A stretch of 38,649 bases of DNA from JAWLGW01 sp964569055 (GTDB lineage Bacteria; Planctomycetota; J058), in NCBI GenBank assembly GCA_964569055.1, contig CAZMSZ010000017.1, positions 1-38,649 on the forward strand. The letters are read 5' to 3'. Positions 22,587 through 29,119 of the stretch are shown here, piece by piece. A program made the position numbers and the translations under genes. Every line of letters begins with the position of its first letter. Within the stretch, counting starts at the first letter, position 1. Under the pieces are notes generated by a model that ran no database searches, was not told the origin of the DNA, and worked only from the letters and a program-made list of their open reading frames with translations.

Positions 22587-23909
22587 ATGCTGTCGGCGTT
22601 CAGGAACATCTTCAGGATCCCCGACCTTCGCAAGAAGATCCTCATCACCGCGGCCTTCCTGATCCTCTACCGGCTCGGCAGCTACATCGTGCTGCCGGGC
22701 GTCGACAAGGGGAAGCTCGCCGAGCTCACGGGCCAGGGCGGCGGGCTGGCCGACGTGATGCAGCAGATCAGCATGCTGACGGGCGGCTCGCTCGCTCAGT
22801 GCACGCTGTTCGCGCTCGGGATCATGCCCTACATCTCCGCGTCGATCATCTTCTCGCTGCTGGTGAAGGTCATCCCGGCGCTCGAGGCGCTCCAGAAGGA
22901 GGGCGAGAGCGGCCGGCAGAAGATCAACCAGTGGACGCGCTACGCGACCGTCGGGCTGTGCCTCATCCAGTCGATCTTCATCATCATGTGGATCCAGCAG
23001 AACCAGCTGGCCTACGACCCGGGCTTCGGGTTCTGGCTGATGACGATCCTCTCGCTCACCACCGGGACGGTGTTCCTGATGTGGATCGGCGAGCAGATCA
23101 CCGAGTTCGGCATCGGCAACGGGATCTCGCTGATCATCATGGGCGGGATCGTGGCCGCCATGCCGGGCGCGCTGTTCAACTTCGTGCGCAACATCGCCCG
23201 CGCGGCCGAGACCGAGGGGAACGTCCCGGTCGAGGTGCTCAAGCTGCTCGTGTTCCTCGCCCTGTTCATCGGAGTCGTGATCGCCGTGGTGATCATGCAC
23301 CAAGGGCAGCGACGGATCCCGATCCAGCAGCAGAAGCACACCCGCGGCCGCCGCGTCTACGGCGGCCAGCGCCACTACCTGCCGCTGAAGGTCAACGCCG
23401 CGGGCGTGATGCCCGTGATCTTCGCCGACTCGCTGATCATCCTGCCCACGGCGCTGCTGGGGCAGGTGTTGCCGGGGATCACCGACTACCTCTCGCGCGG
23501 CGACTCGTTCTGGTACATCTTCCTCTACATCGGCATGGTGATGTTCTTCACCTTCTTCTGGGTGTCGCTGACCTTCAGCCCTCAGGAGATGGCCGGGCAG
23601 ATGAAGGAGTACGGCTCGTTCATCCCCGGGATCCGGCCCGGCAAGCGCACGGCCGAGTACCTCGAGTCGATCATGAACCGGATCACGTTCGTCGGCGCGG
23701 TGTTCCTGGCGTTCATCGGCTTGTTCCCGACGATCGTCTCGGCCGCCATGGGCATCGACATGATGCTCGCCAGCTTCCTGGGCGGCACCGGGCTCCTGAT
23801 CGTGGTCGGCGTGTCGCTCGACGTGGTGCAGAAGGTGGAGTCGCACCTGCTCATGCGCCACTACGAGGGCTTCATGAAGACCGGGCGGGTGCGCGGCCGC
23901 CAGGGCTGA
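22587..23909 (+). CDS. secY: Preprotein translocase subunit SecY
   Basis: 440 residues, the normal length, with ten membrane helices. SecY is the channel of the Sec translocon in the cytoplasmic membrane. 'LRKKILITAAFLILYRLGSY' marks the N-terminus, 'ALGIMPYISASIIFSLLVKV' helix 2 to 3, and 'FGIGNGISLIIMGGIVAAMP' a conserved helix. The long cytoplasmic loop 'QQQKHTRGRRVYGGQRHYLP' contacts the ribosome and SecA, and 'GIRPGKRTAEYL' is the C5 loop. ATG at 22587 follows GAGGAG. It lies 173 nt after rplO, where a hairpin stands, and 4 nt before map. Confidence 0.98.
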   Translation: MLSAFRNIFRIPDLRKKILITAAFLILYRLGSYIVLPGVDKGKLAELTGQGGGLADVMQQISMLTGGSLAQCTLFALGIMPYISASIIFSLLVKVIPALEALQKEGESGRQKINQWTRYATVGLCLIQSIFIIMWIQQNQLAYDPGFGFWLMTILSLTTGTVFLMWIGEQITEFGIGNGISLIIMGGIVAAMPGALFNFVRNIARAAETEGNVPVEVLKLLVFLALFIGVVIAVVIMHQGQRRIPIQQQKHTRGRRVYGGQRHYLPLKVNAAGVMPVIFADSLIILPTALLGQVLPGITDYLSRGDSFWYIFLYIGMVMFFTFFWVSLTFSPQEMAGQMKEYGSFIPGIRPGKRTAEYLESIMNRITFVGAVFLAFIGLFPTIVSAAMGIDMMLASFLGGTGLLIVVGVSLDVVQKVESHLLMRHYEGFMKTGRVRGRQG

Positions 23910-23913
23910 GCCC

Positions 23914-24768
23914 GTGCTGCGCCGGCGGTCCCGCCCCCGGCCGAAGACCTCGGCCGAGCTCGCGACCATGCGCGAGGCCGGCCGCATGGTGGCCGAGGTG
24001 CTCCGTCGGCTGGCGGAGCTGCTCACGCCTGGCGTAACGACCGGCGACCTCGACGAGGCCGCCGCGGGGGCCATGCGCGAGCTGGGCGCCGACCGCGCCT
24101 CGTTCCTGAACTACCGCGTGGGCCGGCAGGTCTACCCCGCCTCGATCTGCGTCTCGGTCGAGGACGAGATCGTGCACGGGATCCCGGGCCGCGTGCTCCA
24201 CCGCGGCGCGCCCGTCCCCGACCGCGCGCTCGAGGCGGGGCAGGTCGTGTCGCTCGACTGCGGCGTGGTCCACGGCGGCTACCACGGCGACTCGGCCGTG
24301 ACCCTGCCCGTCGGCGAGATCGACCGCGAGCGCGGCGAGCTGCTCGACGCCTGCCGCGCCGCCCTGTGGGCGGGGATCGAGGCGGCGCGCCCGGGCAACC
24401 GCTTGACCGACGTCGCGGCCGCGATCGAGGGGGCGGTCCGCGCCAAGGAGGCCGAGCACGGCCGGACCTACGCGCTGGTGGAGGAGTACGTCGGCCACGG
24501 GATCGGCAAGAGCCTGCACGAGGAGCCGCAGGTCCCCAACGTGGTCAAGGTGGCCCGCCGCCGGGACCTCGTCCTCGAGCCGGGCCTGGTGATCGCGATC
24601 GAACCCATGCTGTGCCTGGGCAGCCGGCGCACCAAGACGCTGCGGGACGGCTGGACCGTGGTCACCCGCGACGGGCGGCCGGCGGCTCACTTCGAGCACA
24701 CCGTCGCGGTCACGGAGGCCGGGCCGCAGGTGCTCACGGCGCGGGCGGACGGGACGGCGACGCACTAG
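23914..24768 (+). CDS. map: Methionine aminopeptidase, type I
   Basis: 284 residues, 20 longer than E. coli MetAP (264), mostly from a basic N-terminus. It removes the initiator Met from new proteins. The metal ligands are all present: Asp115 ('VVSLDCGVV'), Asp126 ('HGDSAVT'), His195 ('VGHGIGKSLHEEPQVPN'), Glu230 ('IAIEPML') and Glu261 ('FEHTVAVTE'). The substrate-binding His88 is in 'EDEIVHGIPG'. GTG start at 23914, 4 nt after secY. No adk precedes it, and infA-rpmJ does not follow; the ribosomal cluster ends here and repeat cluster B begins 24 nt later. Confidence 0.97.
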   Translation: MLRRRSRPRPKTSAELATMREAGRMVAEVLRRLAELLTPGVTTGDLDEAAAGAMRELGADRASFLNYRVGRQVYPASICVSVEDEIVHGIPGRVLHRGAPVPDRALEAGQVVSLDCGVVHGGYHGDSAVTLPVGEIDRERGELLDACRAALWAGIEAARPGNRLTDVAAAIEGAVRAKEAEHGRTYALVEEYVGHGIGKSLHEEPQVPNVVKVARRRDLVLEPGLVIAIEPMLCLGSRRTKTLRDGWTVVTRDGRPAAHFEHTVAVTEAGPQVLTARADGTATH

Positions 24769-24791
24769 CTCGCGGGACGGACGAGGGCGAG

Positions 24792-24909
24792 ACCGCCAAG
24801 GAAGAGCTGTCGCTGGGAGCGGAGCTCCCTGGCGTGAACGAAGAAGTGGACCGCCAAGAGCGCCAAGAGCGCCAAGGCTGTCGCTGGTGAGGATGACCTC
24901 CTTCGCTCG
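24792..24909. repeat. Repeat cluster B, unit 1
   Basis: A 118-bp unit beginning ACCGCCAAGGAAGAGCTGTC. It holds the core GCTGTCGCT twice (24806-24814, 24877-24885), an internal tandem of CGCCAAGAG-type heptamers, and ends CCTCCTTCGCTCG. An inverted pair, CGCCAAGG (24794-24801) with CCCTGGCG (24827-24834), can form a stem with one mismatch. It is the first of two nearly identical units in the 465-bp gene-free region after map. Confidence 0.8.
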
Positions 24910-24948
24910 ATGACTCGAGGTGTGGCAACCGTTCAGGGCTCAGCGGAA

Positions 24949-25061
24949 ACCGCCAAGGGGGAGCTGTCGCTGGGAGCGGAGCTCCTTGGCGTGAAGATTT
25001 GACCGCCAAGAGCGCCAAGGCCGCCAAGGCTGTCGCTGGTGAGGGCGACCTCCTTCGCTCG
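24949..25061. repeat. Repeat cluster B, unit 2
   Basis: A 113-bp unit that matches unit 1 over its length apart from small indels. It has the core GCTGTCGCT at 24963-24971 and 25029-25037. Here the inverted pair is perfect: CGCCAAGG (24951-24958) with CCTTGGCG (24984-24991). The two units are 157 bp apart start to start, separated by unrelated sequence. Confidence 0.8.
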
Positions 25062-25077
25062 GAAGAGGAAGGAGGGT

Positions 25078-25110
25078 AGCTGTCGCTGGTGAGACCGACC
25101 TCCCTCGCTT
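25078..25110. repeat. Repeat cluster B, partial unit 3
   Basis: Only the last third of the unit is present: AGCTGTCGCTGGTGAGACCG and a CCTCCCTCGCTT end. It carries the fifth exact core of the cluster (25079-25087). Between it and the caspase-like gene, 25111-25210, I see nothing recognisable. Confidence 0.65.
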
Positions 25111-25210
25111 CAGTTCAAGCTCAGGATGGTCGCATGACGTAGCGTGAGCTGGGCGTTGCTCATCATCGATCTGCCAGCGCCGCTCGCCCAAGCCGCGAGC
25201 GGCCCTCACT

Positions 25211-25237
25211 CTGAGATTCGCTTCAAGCGAATCTCAG
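25211..25237 (-). terminator. Hairpin at the end of the caspase-like gene
   Basis: CTGAGATTCGC and GCGAATCTCAG form a perfect 11-bp stem around a 5-nt loop (extendable by two A-T pairs inward). The arm nearest the gene overlaps its stop codon at 25234-25236. There is no U-run, but the position and strength suggest a terminator. Confidence 0.55.
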
Positions 25238-26145
25238 AACCAGAAGTCGCCGCTCACGTACACCGCGGGCTCGTAGGAGATCGGGAGGCCGGCGGGGCTC
25301 CACAGCTCGTTCCAGTGGTGGGCGAGGTTGGTCCACAGGCCGCCGGCGCGCTCGATCTCGACGGTGGCGAGGTTGAGCTCGCGCTCGGGCTCGCGGCCGT
25401 ACAGCTCGAGGAAGGCGGCGTAGATGGCGGTCGTGCCGGCGGGCTCGTGGGGGGTGGTGGCGAAGCCGCGTCCGCAGGCGGCGATCACCACGCCGCGGAA
25501 CTCGGGGGCGCTCGGGGCGGCGTCGGCGAACACGCCCGCCTCGCAGGCGTTGAGCAGGAGCGCCTTGTCGCCCCGGATCGGCGCGAGCATCTCGAACAGG
25601 TCCGCCGGGCGGATCGTGACGTCGGGTGGCACGATGTGCTGGCCGGTCGGGATCCGCAGCGTGCGCGTGCGCAGGCCGGTGTCGTCGCCCTCGCCCGAGT
25701 AGGCCACGAACAGCCGGGTCCGCTCGTCCGCCGCCTGCGCGATCCGCGCCAGCAGCTCCTCGAGCGCGGCCGGGGTCACCTCGCCGAAGTCGAGCCGGTA
25801 GACGTCGTACCCCTTGTTGAGGAGCAGGCGGGTGAGCTGCTCCATGTCGCCGGCGATCCAGGGGTCCTCGAGCCGGTCGGCCGCCTGGAGCCCGTCGGGA
25901 GACGAGGTCTCCGCGCTCCCGGAGGCCGGCGGGGTGAACACCTGCCCGTTCATGACCACCGCGTAGCGGTTGGTCGGCGCGGCGCGGAACGGCATGTAGT
26001 CGAGGTCGGTGATCGAGACGACCTGCGACTGCGCGTGGCGCGGCAGGTCACCGATCGGAGGCGAGACGCAGCCGACCGCGAACAACAGGCCCACCAGCGC
26101 CAGGCGGCTGGGAGAGCTGACGGAAGAGCGAGCGTTGAGAGCCAT
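25234..26145 (-). CDS. Caspase-like lipoprotein, catalytic His replaced
   Basis: 303 residues. The N-terminus 'SRLALVGLLFAVGCVSPP' is a lipoprotein signal with Cys26 as probable lipid site, though Ala at -3 is not standard. The rest follows the caspase/metacaspase (peptidase C14) plan: first strand 'YAVVMNGQVF', then 'MEQLTRLLLNKGYDVYRLDF', then 'RLFVAYSGEGDD' where active enzymes have YSGHGD, and 'ALLLNACEAG' for the catalytic Cys motif (Cys201). The His is Glu152, so ordinary caspase catalysis should fail although the Cys is kept. ATG at 26145 has GAGG about 8 nt upstream. Last gene of a four-gene minus-strand block flanked by repeats. The fold assignment is by motif order only. Confidence 0.6.
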   Translation of the reverse strand: MALNARSSVSSPSRLALVGLLFAVGCVSPPIGDLPRHAQSQVVSITDLDYMPFRAAPTNRYAVVMNGQVFTPPASGSAETSSPDGLQAADRLEDPWIAGDMEQLTRLLLNKGYDVYRLDFGEVTPAALEELLARIAQAADERTRLFVAYSGEGDDTGLRTRTLRIPTGQHIVPPDVTIRPADLFEMLAPIRGDKALLLNACEAGVFADAAPSAPEFRGVVIAACGRGFATTPHEPAGTTAIYAAFLELYGREPERELNLATVEIERAGGLWTNLAHHWNELWSPAGLPISYEPAVYVSGDFWF

Positions 26146-26275
26146 GGCCTCGGTCCGGCAGGGGTAAGGCCTCGTCCATCGCCACTATGGCAGCGCCGTT
26201 CCGGCCTGTTGAGGGGTGGGCTCGCGACCGAGCGGCTCCCGCGCGCCCGAGGTTTGCACGCGCCGAGGTCGGAGC

Positions 26276-26722
26276 TCAGCGGTGGCGCGCGTCGAGGTAC
26301 GCGCCGGCCCGTTCGGCGGCGTAGGCGCCCACCAGGGCTCCGATCACCCCACCGAAGCCACCGCCGATCAAGAGCGAGCCGGGGCCGACGCCGTAGAGCC
26401 GGGTGAGCAGCAGCAGCCCAGCGAGCCAACCGGTGAACCCGCCCCAGGCGACCCCGACCTCCCGTCGTTTCGCCGCCCGCTCTGCGGCCTCCGCCCGGCG
26501 CTCTGCGGCCTCCGCCCAACGCTCTGTCCGCTCGTCCTTCGCGGACGTCAGCCGCCCGCCGCAGCCGACCAGGGGGCAGCCACGTAGCTCGGCGGCGCAG
26601 CTCGGGTGGAGCGAGGCCGCGCACCGATCGCAGCTCGTGACCGCTTCCGCGTCGGCCGCCAAGGCGTCATGGCAGAACGGACAGCGTCCCTCGGCCTCGC
26701 GCGCCCGGACCTCGAGCTTCAC
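26276..26722 (-). CDS. RING-like zinc-finger membrane protein
   Basis: 148 residues. Residues 14-54 are a RING/PHD-like finger with ligands Cys14, Cys17, Cys31, Cys34, His39, Cys42, Cys49 and Cys54 ('CDRCAASLHPSCAAELRGC'). This spacing matches the prokaryotic RING finger family known mostly from planctomycetes and myxobacteria. A charged Ala/Glu/Arg helix follows, then two membrane helices (about 93-110 and 115-137). Such fingers are suspected in ubiquitin-like or signalling pathways, but no partner is visible here. GTG start at 26722, 17 nt after the App1-like gene on the same strand, with only a weak ribosome site; translational coupling is likely. The next gene is 130 nt away. Confidence 0.65.
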   Translation of the reverse strand: MKLEVRAREAEGRCPFCHDALAADAEAVTSCDRCAASLHPSCAAELRGCPLVGCGGRLTSAKDERTERWAEAAERRAEAAERAAKRREVGVAWGGFTGWLAGLLLLTRLYGVGPGSLLIGGGFGGVIGALVGAYAAERAGAYLDARHR

Positions 26723-26738
26723 GGGGCGCCCCGGCGCG

Positions 26739-28121
26739 CTACCCGCCCCCGGGCGGGGTCTCCTCCGCGCTCGCCGGCGCGACGAGCTTCCACACCTTCC
26801 GCTCGCCCTCGCGCAGGAACACCAGCTCGCGCTCCTCGCTCGCGCCGTCCTCGCCGATCAGGCGCAGCTTGAACACGACCTTGTCGGGCTCGGGCTCGTT
26901 GCGCGCGACCTGCTCGATCCGGCTGAAGGTCGGCACCTCGGCCGCCAGCCCCGCCGTGTGGTCCTGATAGACGTGAGCGGCGGCCGCCGGCTCGCCGTGC
27001 CGCCAGGCGGCGAGCAGGCTGGTCAGCGCGGCGTTGGCGCTCGAGAGGTCGAGCGCGTCCGTGAACGCGTCGAGCGCCTTCAGCTTGGCCGCGACCTGCG
27101 TGGCCGCCGTGGCGAGCTCGAGGTCGCTCGAGCTCCGGAAGCGGTGCACGTAGCCCACCCCCTCGGGTCCGAGCCGCGACAGCTCGGCGAGCGCGGCCTG
27201 CTGCGCCTCCGGCTCGCCCCGCGCGAGCTGCCCGAGGAGCTCCGCGGTGTGGTGCAGCTGCGTCACGTGCAGCAGCACGTGGTGCCAGCCGACCGCCCGG
27301 ATCACCGCCTCGTCCAGCTCGGCGTCGCGCGCGAGCACGATCCCGGCCGCGCCGTGCTGCACGAAGGCCGCCCCGTCGCTGGGCCGCCCGCCGACCCCGA
27401 TCGTGGCCTGCGGGAAGTCCTGCCGGAGCTTGCCGATCAGCTTGTCCATGTAGGTGGCGTGCGACAGCGAGCGCTCGAACAGCTCCCAGAAGATCACCGG
27501 GGCCTCGGGGATCTTGCGCAGGGTGAGCCAGTCCTTGAACTTGCCCGTGAAGCCCACCTCGAGGTCCGTCAGGTAGACGAGCTGGTACGGCCCGGCCAGG
27601 ACCTCGAGGATCTCGCGCGCGCCCTCGACCACCGCGATCTTGTCGTTGGGCGTGCCGCGGAACATCTGCAGGTTGGTGGCCTTGGTGACGGTCTCGTCGA
27701 GCTGCACCAGCAGGATCGTGCGGTCGGGCGGCGGCGCGGCCACCAGCACCCGGGCCGGGAGGGCCACGTAGTCCGAGCCGCGTCGCACGCGCCCCTCGAT
27801 CACCCACCGGCCCGCCTCGGGCGCGACCCAGTCGACCTCCGCCATCCCGTCGCCGTCGGTCTCGTCCGACTTGAGGAACTCGGCCTCCTCCAGGGCGACT
27901 CCGTCTCGCTCGGTCAGGAAGAAGTCGATCGACTCGCCCGACACGTCGGGGTTGATCCCCATCATGCCCTTGCGCTCGAGCTTGGCCCGGAGCTTCACCG
28001 TCCGGCCCGGGCGGGTGAGCACGTCGTAGCCGGTCAGCCCGGCCTCCGTCGCGGCCTCGGCCGGCGCGACGGCGCACAGGGCGAGCAGCGCCCCCGCCGC
28101 GAACCTAAGAGCTCCCCTCAT
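26739..28121 (-). CDS. Exported App1/LNS2-like HAD protein, degenerate
   Basis: 460 residues with a signal peptide (1-24). Residues 30-125 are a probable Ig-like beta domain. Residues 135-265 resemble the HAD-type phosphatidate phosphatase domain of App1/LNS2 proteins: 'ILLVQLDETVTKATNL', 'VVEGAREILEVLAGPYQLVY', 'DWLTLRKIPEAPVIFWELF', 'KLIGKLRQDFPQATIGVGG'. The DxDxT motif reads QLDET (140-144), so the nucleophilic Asp is Gln, and the distal 'GDs-xD' reads 'GGRPSD'. It is therefore probably a pseudo-enzyme that may still bind lipid or phosphate. The C-terminal third is helical and unassigned. ATG at 28121 follows GAGGAG; 18 nt after the 28140-28643 gene. Confidence 0.6.
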   Translation of the reverse strand: MRGALRFAAGALLALCAVAPAEAATEAGLTGYDVLTRPGRTVKLRAKLERKGMMGINPDVSGESIDFFLTERDGVALEEAEFLKSDETDGDGMAEVDWVAPEAGRWVIEGRVRRGSDYVALPARVLVAAPPPDRTILLVQLDETVTKATNLQMFRGTPNDKIAVVEGAREILEVLAGPYQLVYLTDLEVGFTGKFKDWLTLRKIPEAPVIFWELFERSLSHATYMDKLIGKLRQDFPQATIGVGGRPSDGAAFVQHGAAGIVLARDAELDEAVIRAVGWHHVLLHVTQLHHTAELLGQLARGEPEAQQAALAELSRLGPEGVGYVHRFRSSSDLELATAATQVAAKLKALDAFTDALDLSSANAALTSLLAAWRHGEPAAAAHVYQDHTAGLAAEVPTFSRIEQVARNEPEPDKVVFKLRLIGEDGASEERELVFLREGERKVWKLVAPASAEETPPGGG

Positions 28122-28139
28122 TCCCCGCTCCTCTCGCGC

Positions 28140-28643
28140 TCACCAGGCGAAGCCGCACGAGCCGCACACCCGCGCGCAGGCGTCGAGATGGTTGCCCGCA
28201 TCGTTCCAGCAGGTGGGGCAGATGTGGTCGGGCATGTACACCTCGCCCGCGCTCCCATCGCGCCACACCACCGTGAAGCGCGAGCGCACGGGCAGCACGC
28301 CGCGGTGGTCCCAGCCCCCCGCCGCCCGCGGCGGCGCCGGGCTCGCCGCGCCGGCCGCGCCCGACGGCGCGCAGCTGCAGCTCGCCTCCTCGGGCGGCGG
28401 ACCGACCGGCTCGAGCGGCCGGACGGCGCCGCGCTCCCCCGCGCCGACGCCGGCCCGCAGCACCCCGAGCAGCTCCTCGAGCCCCTCGCCCGGCCGCGCC
28501 GCGCTCACCCACAGCTCCGCGCCGCCGGCCGCGAGCAGCCCCTTCAACCGATCGAGCGCCCCCTCCGCGTCGAGGCGCGCCAGCTCGTCGGCGATCTCCT
28601 CGTTCAAGCGGTAGAAGCTGCTGGGATCGGGTCGGCGCATCAT
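28140..28643 (-). CDS. Zinc-ribbon protein of unknown function
   Basis: 167 residues. The N-terminal 45 residues are helical ('FYRLNEEIADELARLDAEGA'), the middle is Pro/Ala/Gly-rich with 'CSCAPSG', and the C-terminal 30 residues hold a zinc ribbon-like 'HICPTCWNDAGNHLDACARV' and 'CGSCGFAW'. I recognise no family. Two ATGs stand in tandem (28643, 28640); no ribosome site precedes them, but TATACT lies 8 nt upstream, which suggests a leaderless message. Longer in-frame readings upstream would translate repeat copies and are rejected. It heads the four-gene minus-strand block; the next gene starts 18 nt on. Confidence 0.6.
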   Translation of the reverse strand: MMRRPDPSSFYRLNEEIADELARLDAEGALDRLKGLLAAGGAELWVSAARPGEGLEELLGVLRAGVGAGERGAVRPLEPVGPPPEEASCSCAPSGAAGAASPAPPRAAGGWDHRGVLPVRSRFTVVWRDGSAGEVYMPDHICPTCWNDAGNHLDACARVCGSCGFAW

Positions 28644-28651
28644 GCCGTCCG

Positions 28652-28657
28652 AGTATA
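28652..28657 (-). promoter_or_regulatory. -10-like TATACT close to the start codon
   Basis: TATACT (5 of 6 to consensus) ends 8 nt before the first ATG of the 28140-28643 gene, so transcription would begin at about the start codon. The -35 region lies in or next to repeat copy C0 and is not recognisable. Confidence 0.4.
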
Positions 28658-28680
28658 CGGACTCACGACGGAGCCGGCGG

Positions 28681-28803
28681 ACCGAGGGACGCGCGACGAG
28701 AGGCTGTCCCTCTCGAGCGACAGCCTCCTTGCCCCTTCCCTTGCCCGTGCCCTTCCCGGCACTCTTGGGCTTCATCCGAGGCGGAGCAGTCGCAGGCGAC
28801 AGC
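28681..28803. repeat. Intergenic repeat copy C0 (like copy A)
   Basis: It opens with ACCGAGGGACG like copy A. A perfect 7-bp hairpin CGAGAGG-CTGTC-CCTCTCG (28697-28715) follows, then CGAGCGACAGCCTCCTTGCC with further TTGCCC-type units. It closes with GGCGACAGC, one base off the core. The exact core AGCGACAGC lies at 28716-28724. This copy fills the space directly upstream of the minus-strand block, so it may contain its promoter. Confidence 0.65.
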
Positions 28804-28876
28804 GTCATCTCGGAATCGGAACGGAATCGAACGCTACCCCGACGCGCCCTGCCAACCGACAGCCTCTCGCCTCGCT

Positions 28877-28979
28877 GAGGCGCGACCGCCCGAGCGACAG
28901 CACACACTCGTTGCCTCGAGGCGGTCCTCCACTCCCGAGCCCCGCTCCTCGCACTCTTCGGCGCCCTCCGCGACCGGCC
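28877..28979. repeat. Repeat cluster C, tandem unit 1
   Basis: A 103-bp unit starting GAGGCGCGACCGCCCGAGCG, with the exact core at 28893-28901, and ending TCCGCGACCGGCC. It is followed without a break by unit 2. Between C0 and this unit, 28804-28876, the only recognisable item is another near-core, CCGACAGCCTC. Confidence 0.75.
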
Positions 28980-29085
28980 GAGGCGCCACCGCCCGAGCGA
29001 CAGCACACACTCGTGGGCGCGAGGCGGTCCGCCACCCCGGAGCCCCGCCCTTTTTCGTATTCTTCGGCGCCATCCGCGACCGGCC
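28980..29085. repeat. Repeat cluster C, tandem unit 2
   Basis: A 106-bp unit agreeing with unit 1 over its whole length (roughly 85% by eye), with the core at 28996-29004. The main difference is near the end: unit 1 has CTCCTCGCACTCTTCGGCGC, unit 2 has TTTTTCGTATTCTTCGGCGC. That changed stretch is what pairs with the start region of the downstream amidohydrolase gene. Confidence 0.75.
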
Positions 29086-29119
29086 CTTCCTCACCCCAGA
29101 ACCAGCCGAAGAATACGAA
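29054..29119 (+). promoter_or_regulatory. 15-bp inverted repeat ending at a start codon
   Basis: TTCGTATTCTTCGGC (29054-29068) is the exact reverse complement of GCCGAAGAATACGAA (29105-29119), with 36 nt between. The last base of the right arm is the A of the amidohydrolase ATG. In an mRNA that starts upstream, the stem would cover the region where a ribosome site should be. Confidence 0.55.

Noticed and set aside
24792..25110. A CRISPR array in repeat cluster B
   Set aside because: Units are over 100 bp, only two are complete, spacing is irregular and no cas genes are near.
28140..28643. The minus-strand block as a phage-defence system
   Set aside because: Caspase-like proteins occur in defence, but here the catalytic His is gone, the protein is a lipoprotein, and no nucleotide sensor, reverse transcriptase, nuclease or STAND ATPase is present.
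28644..29006. An N-terminal extension of the 28140-28643 protein
   Set aside because: It would translate repeats C0 and C1 into low-complexity Arg/Gly/Ala sequence. The tandem ATG with a -10-like box is a better start.
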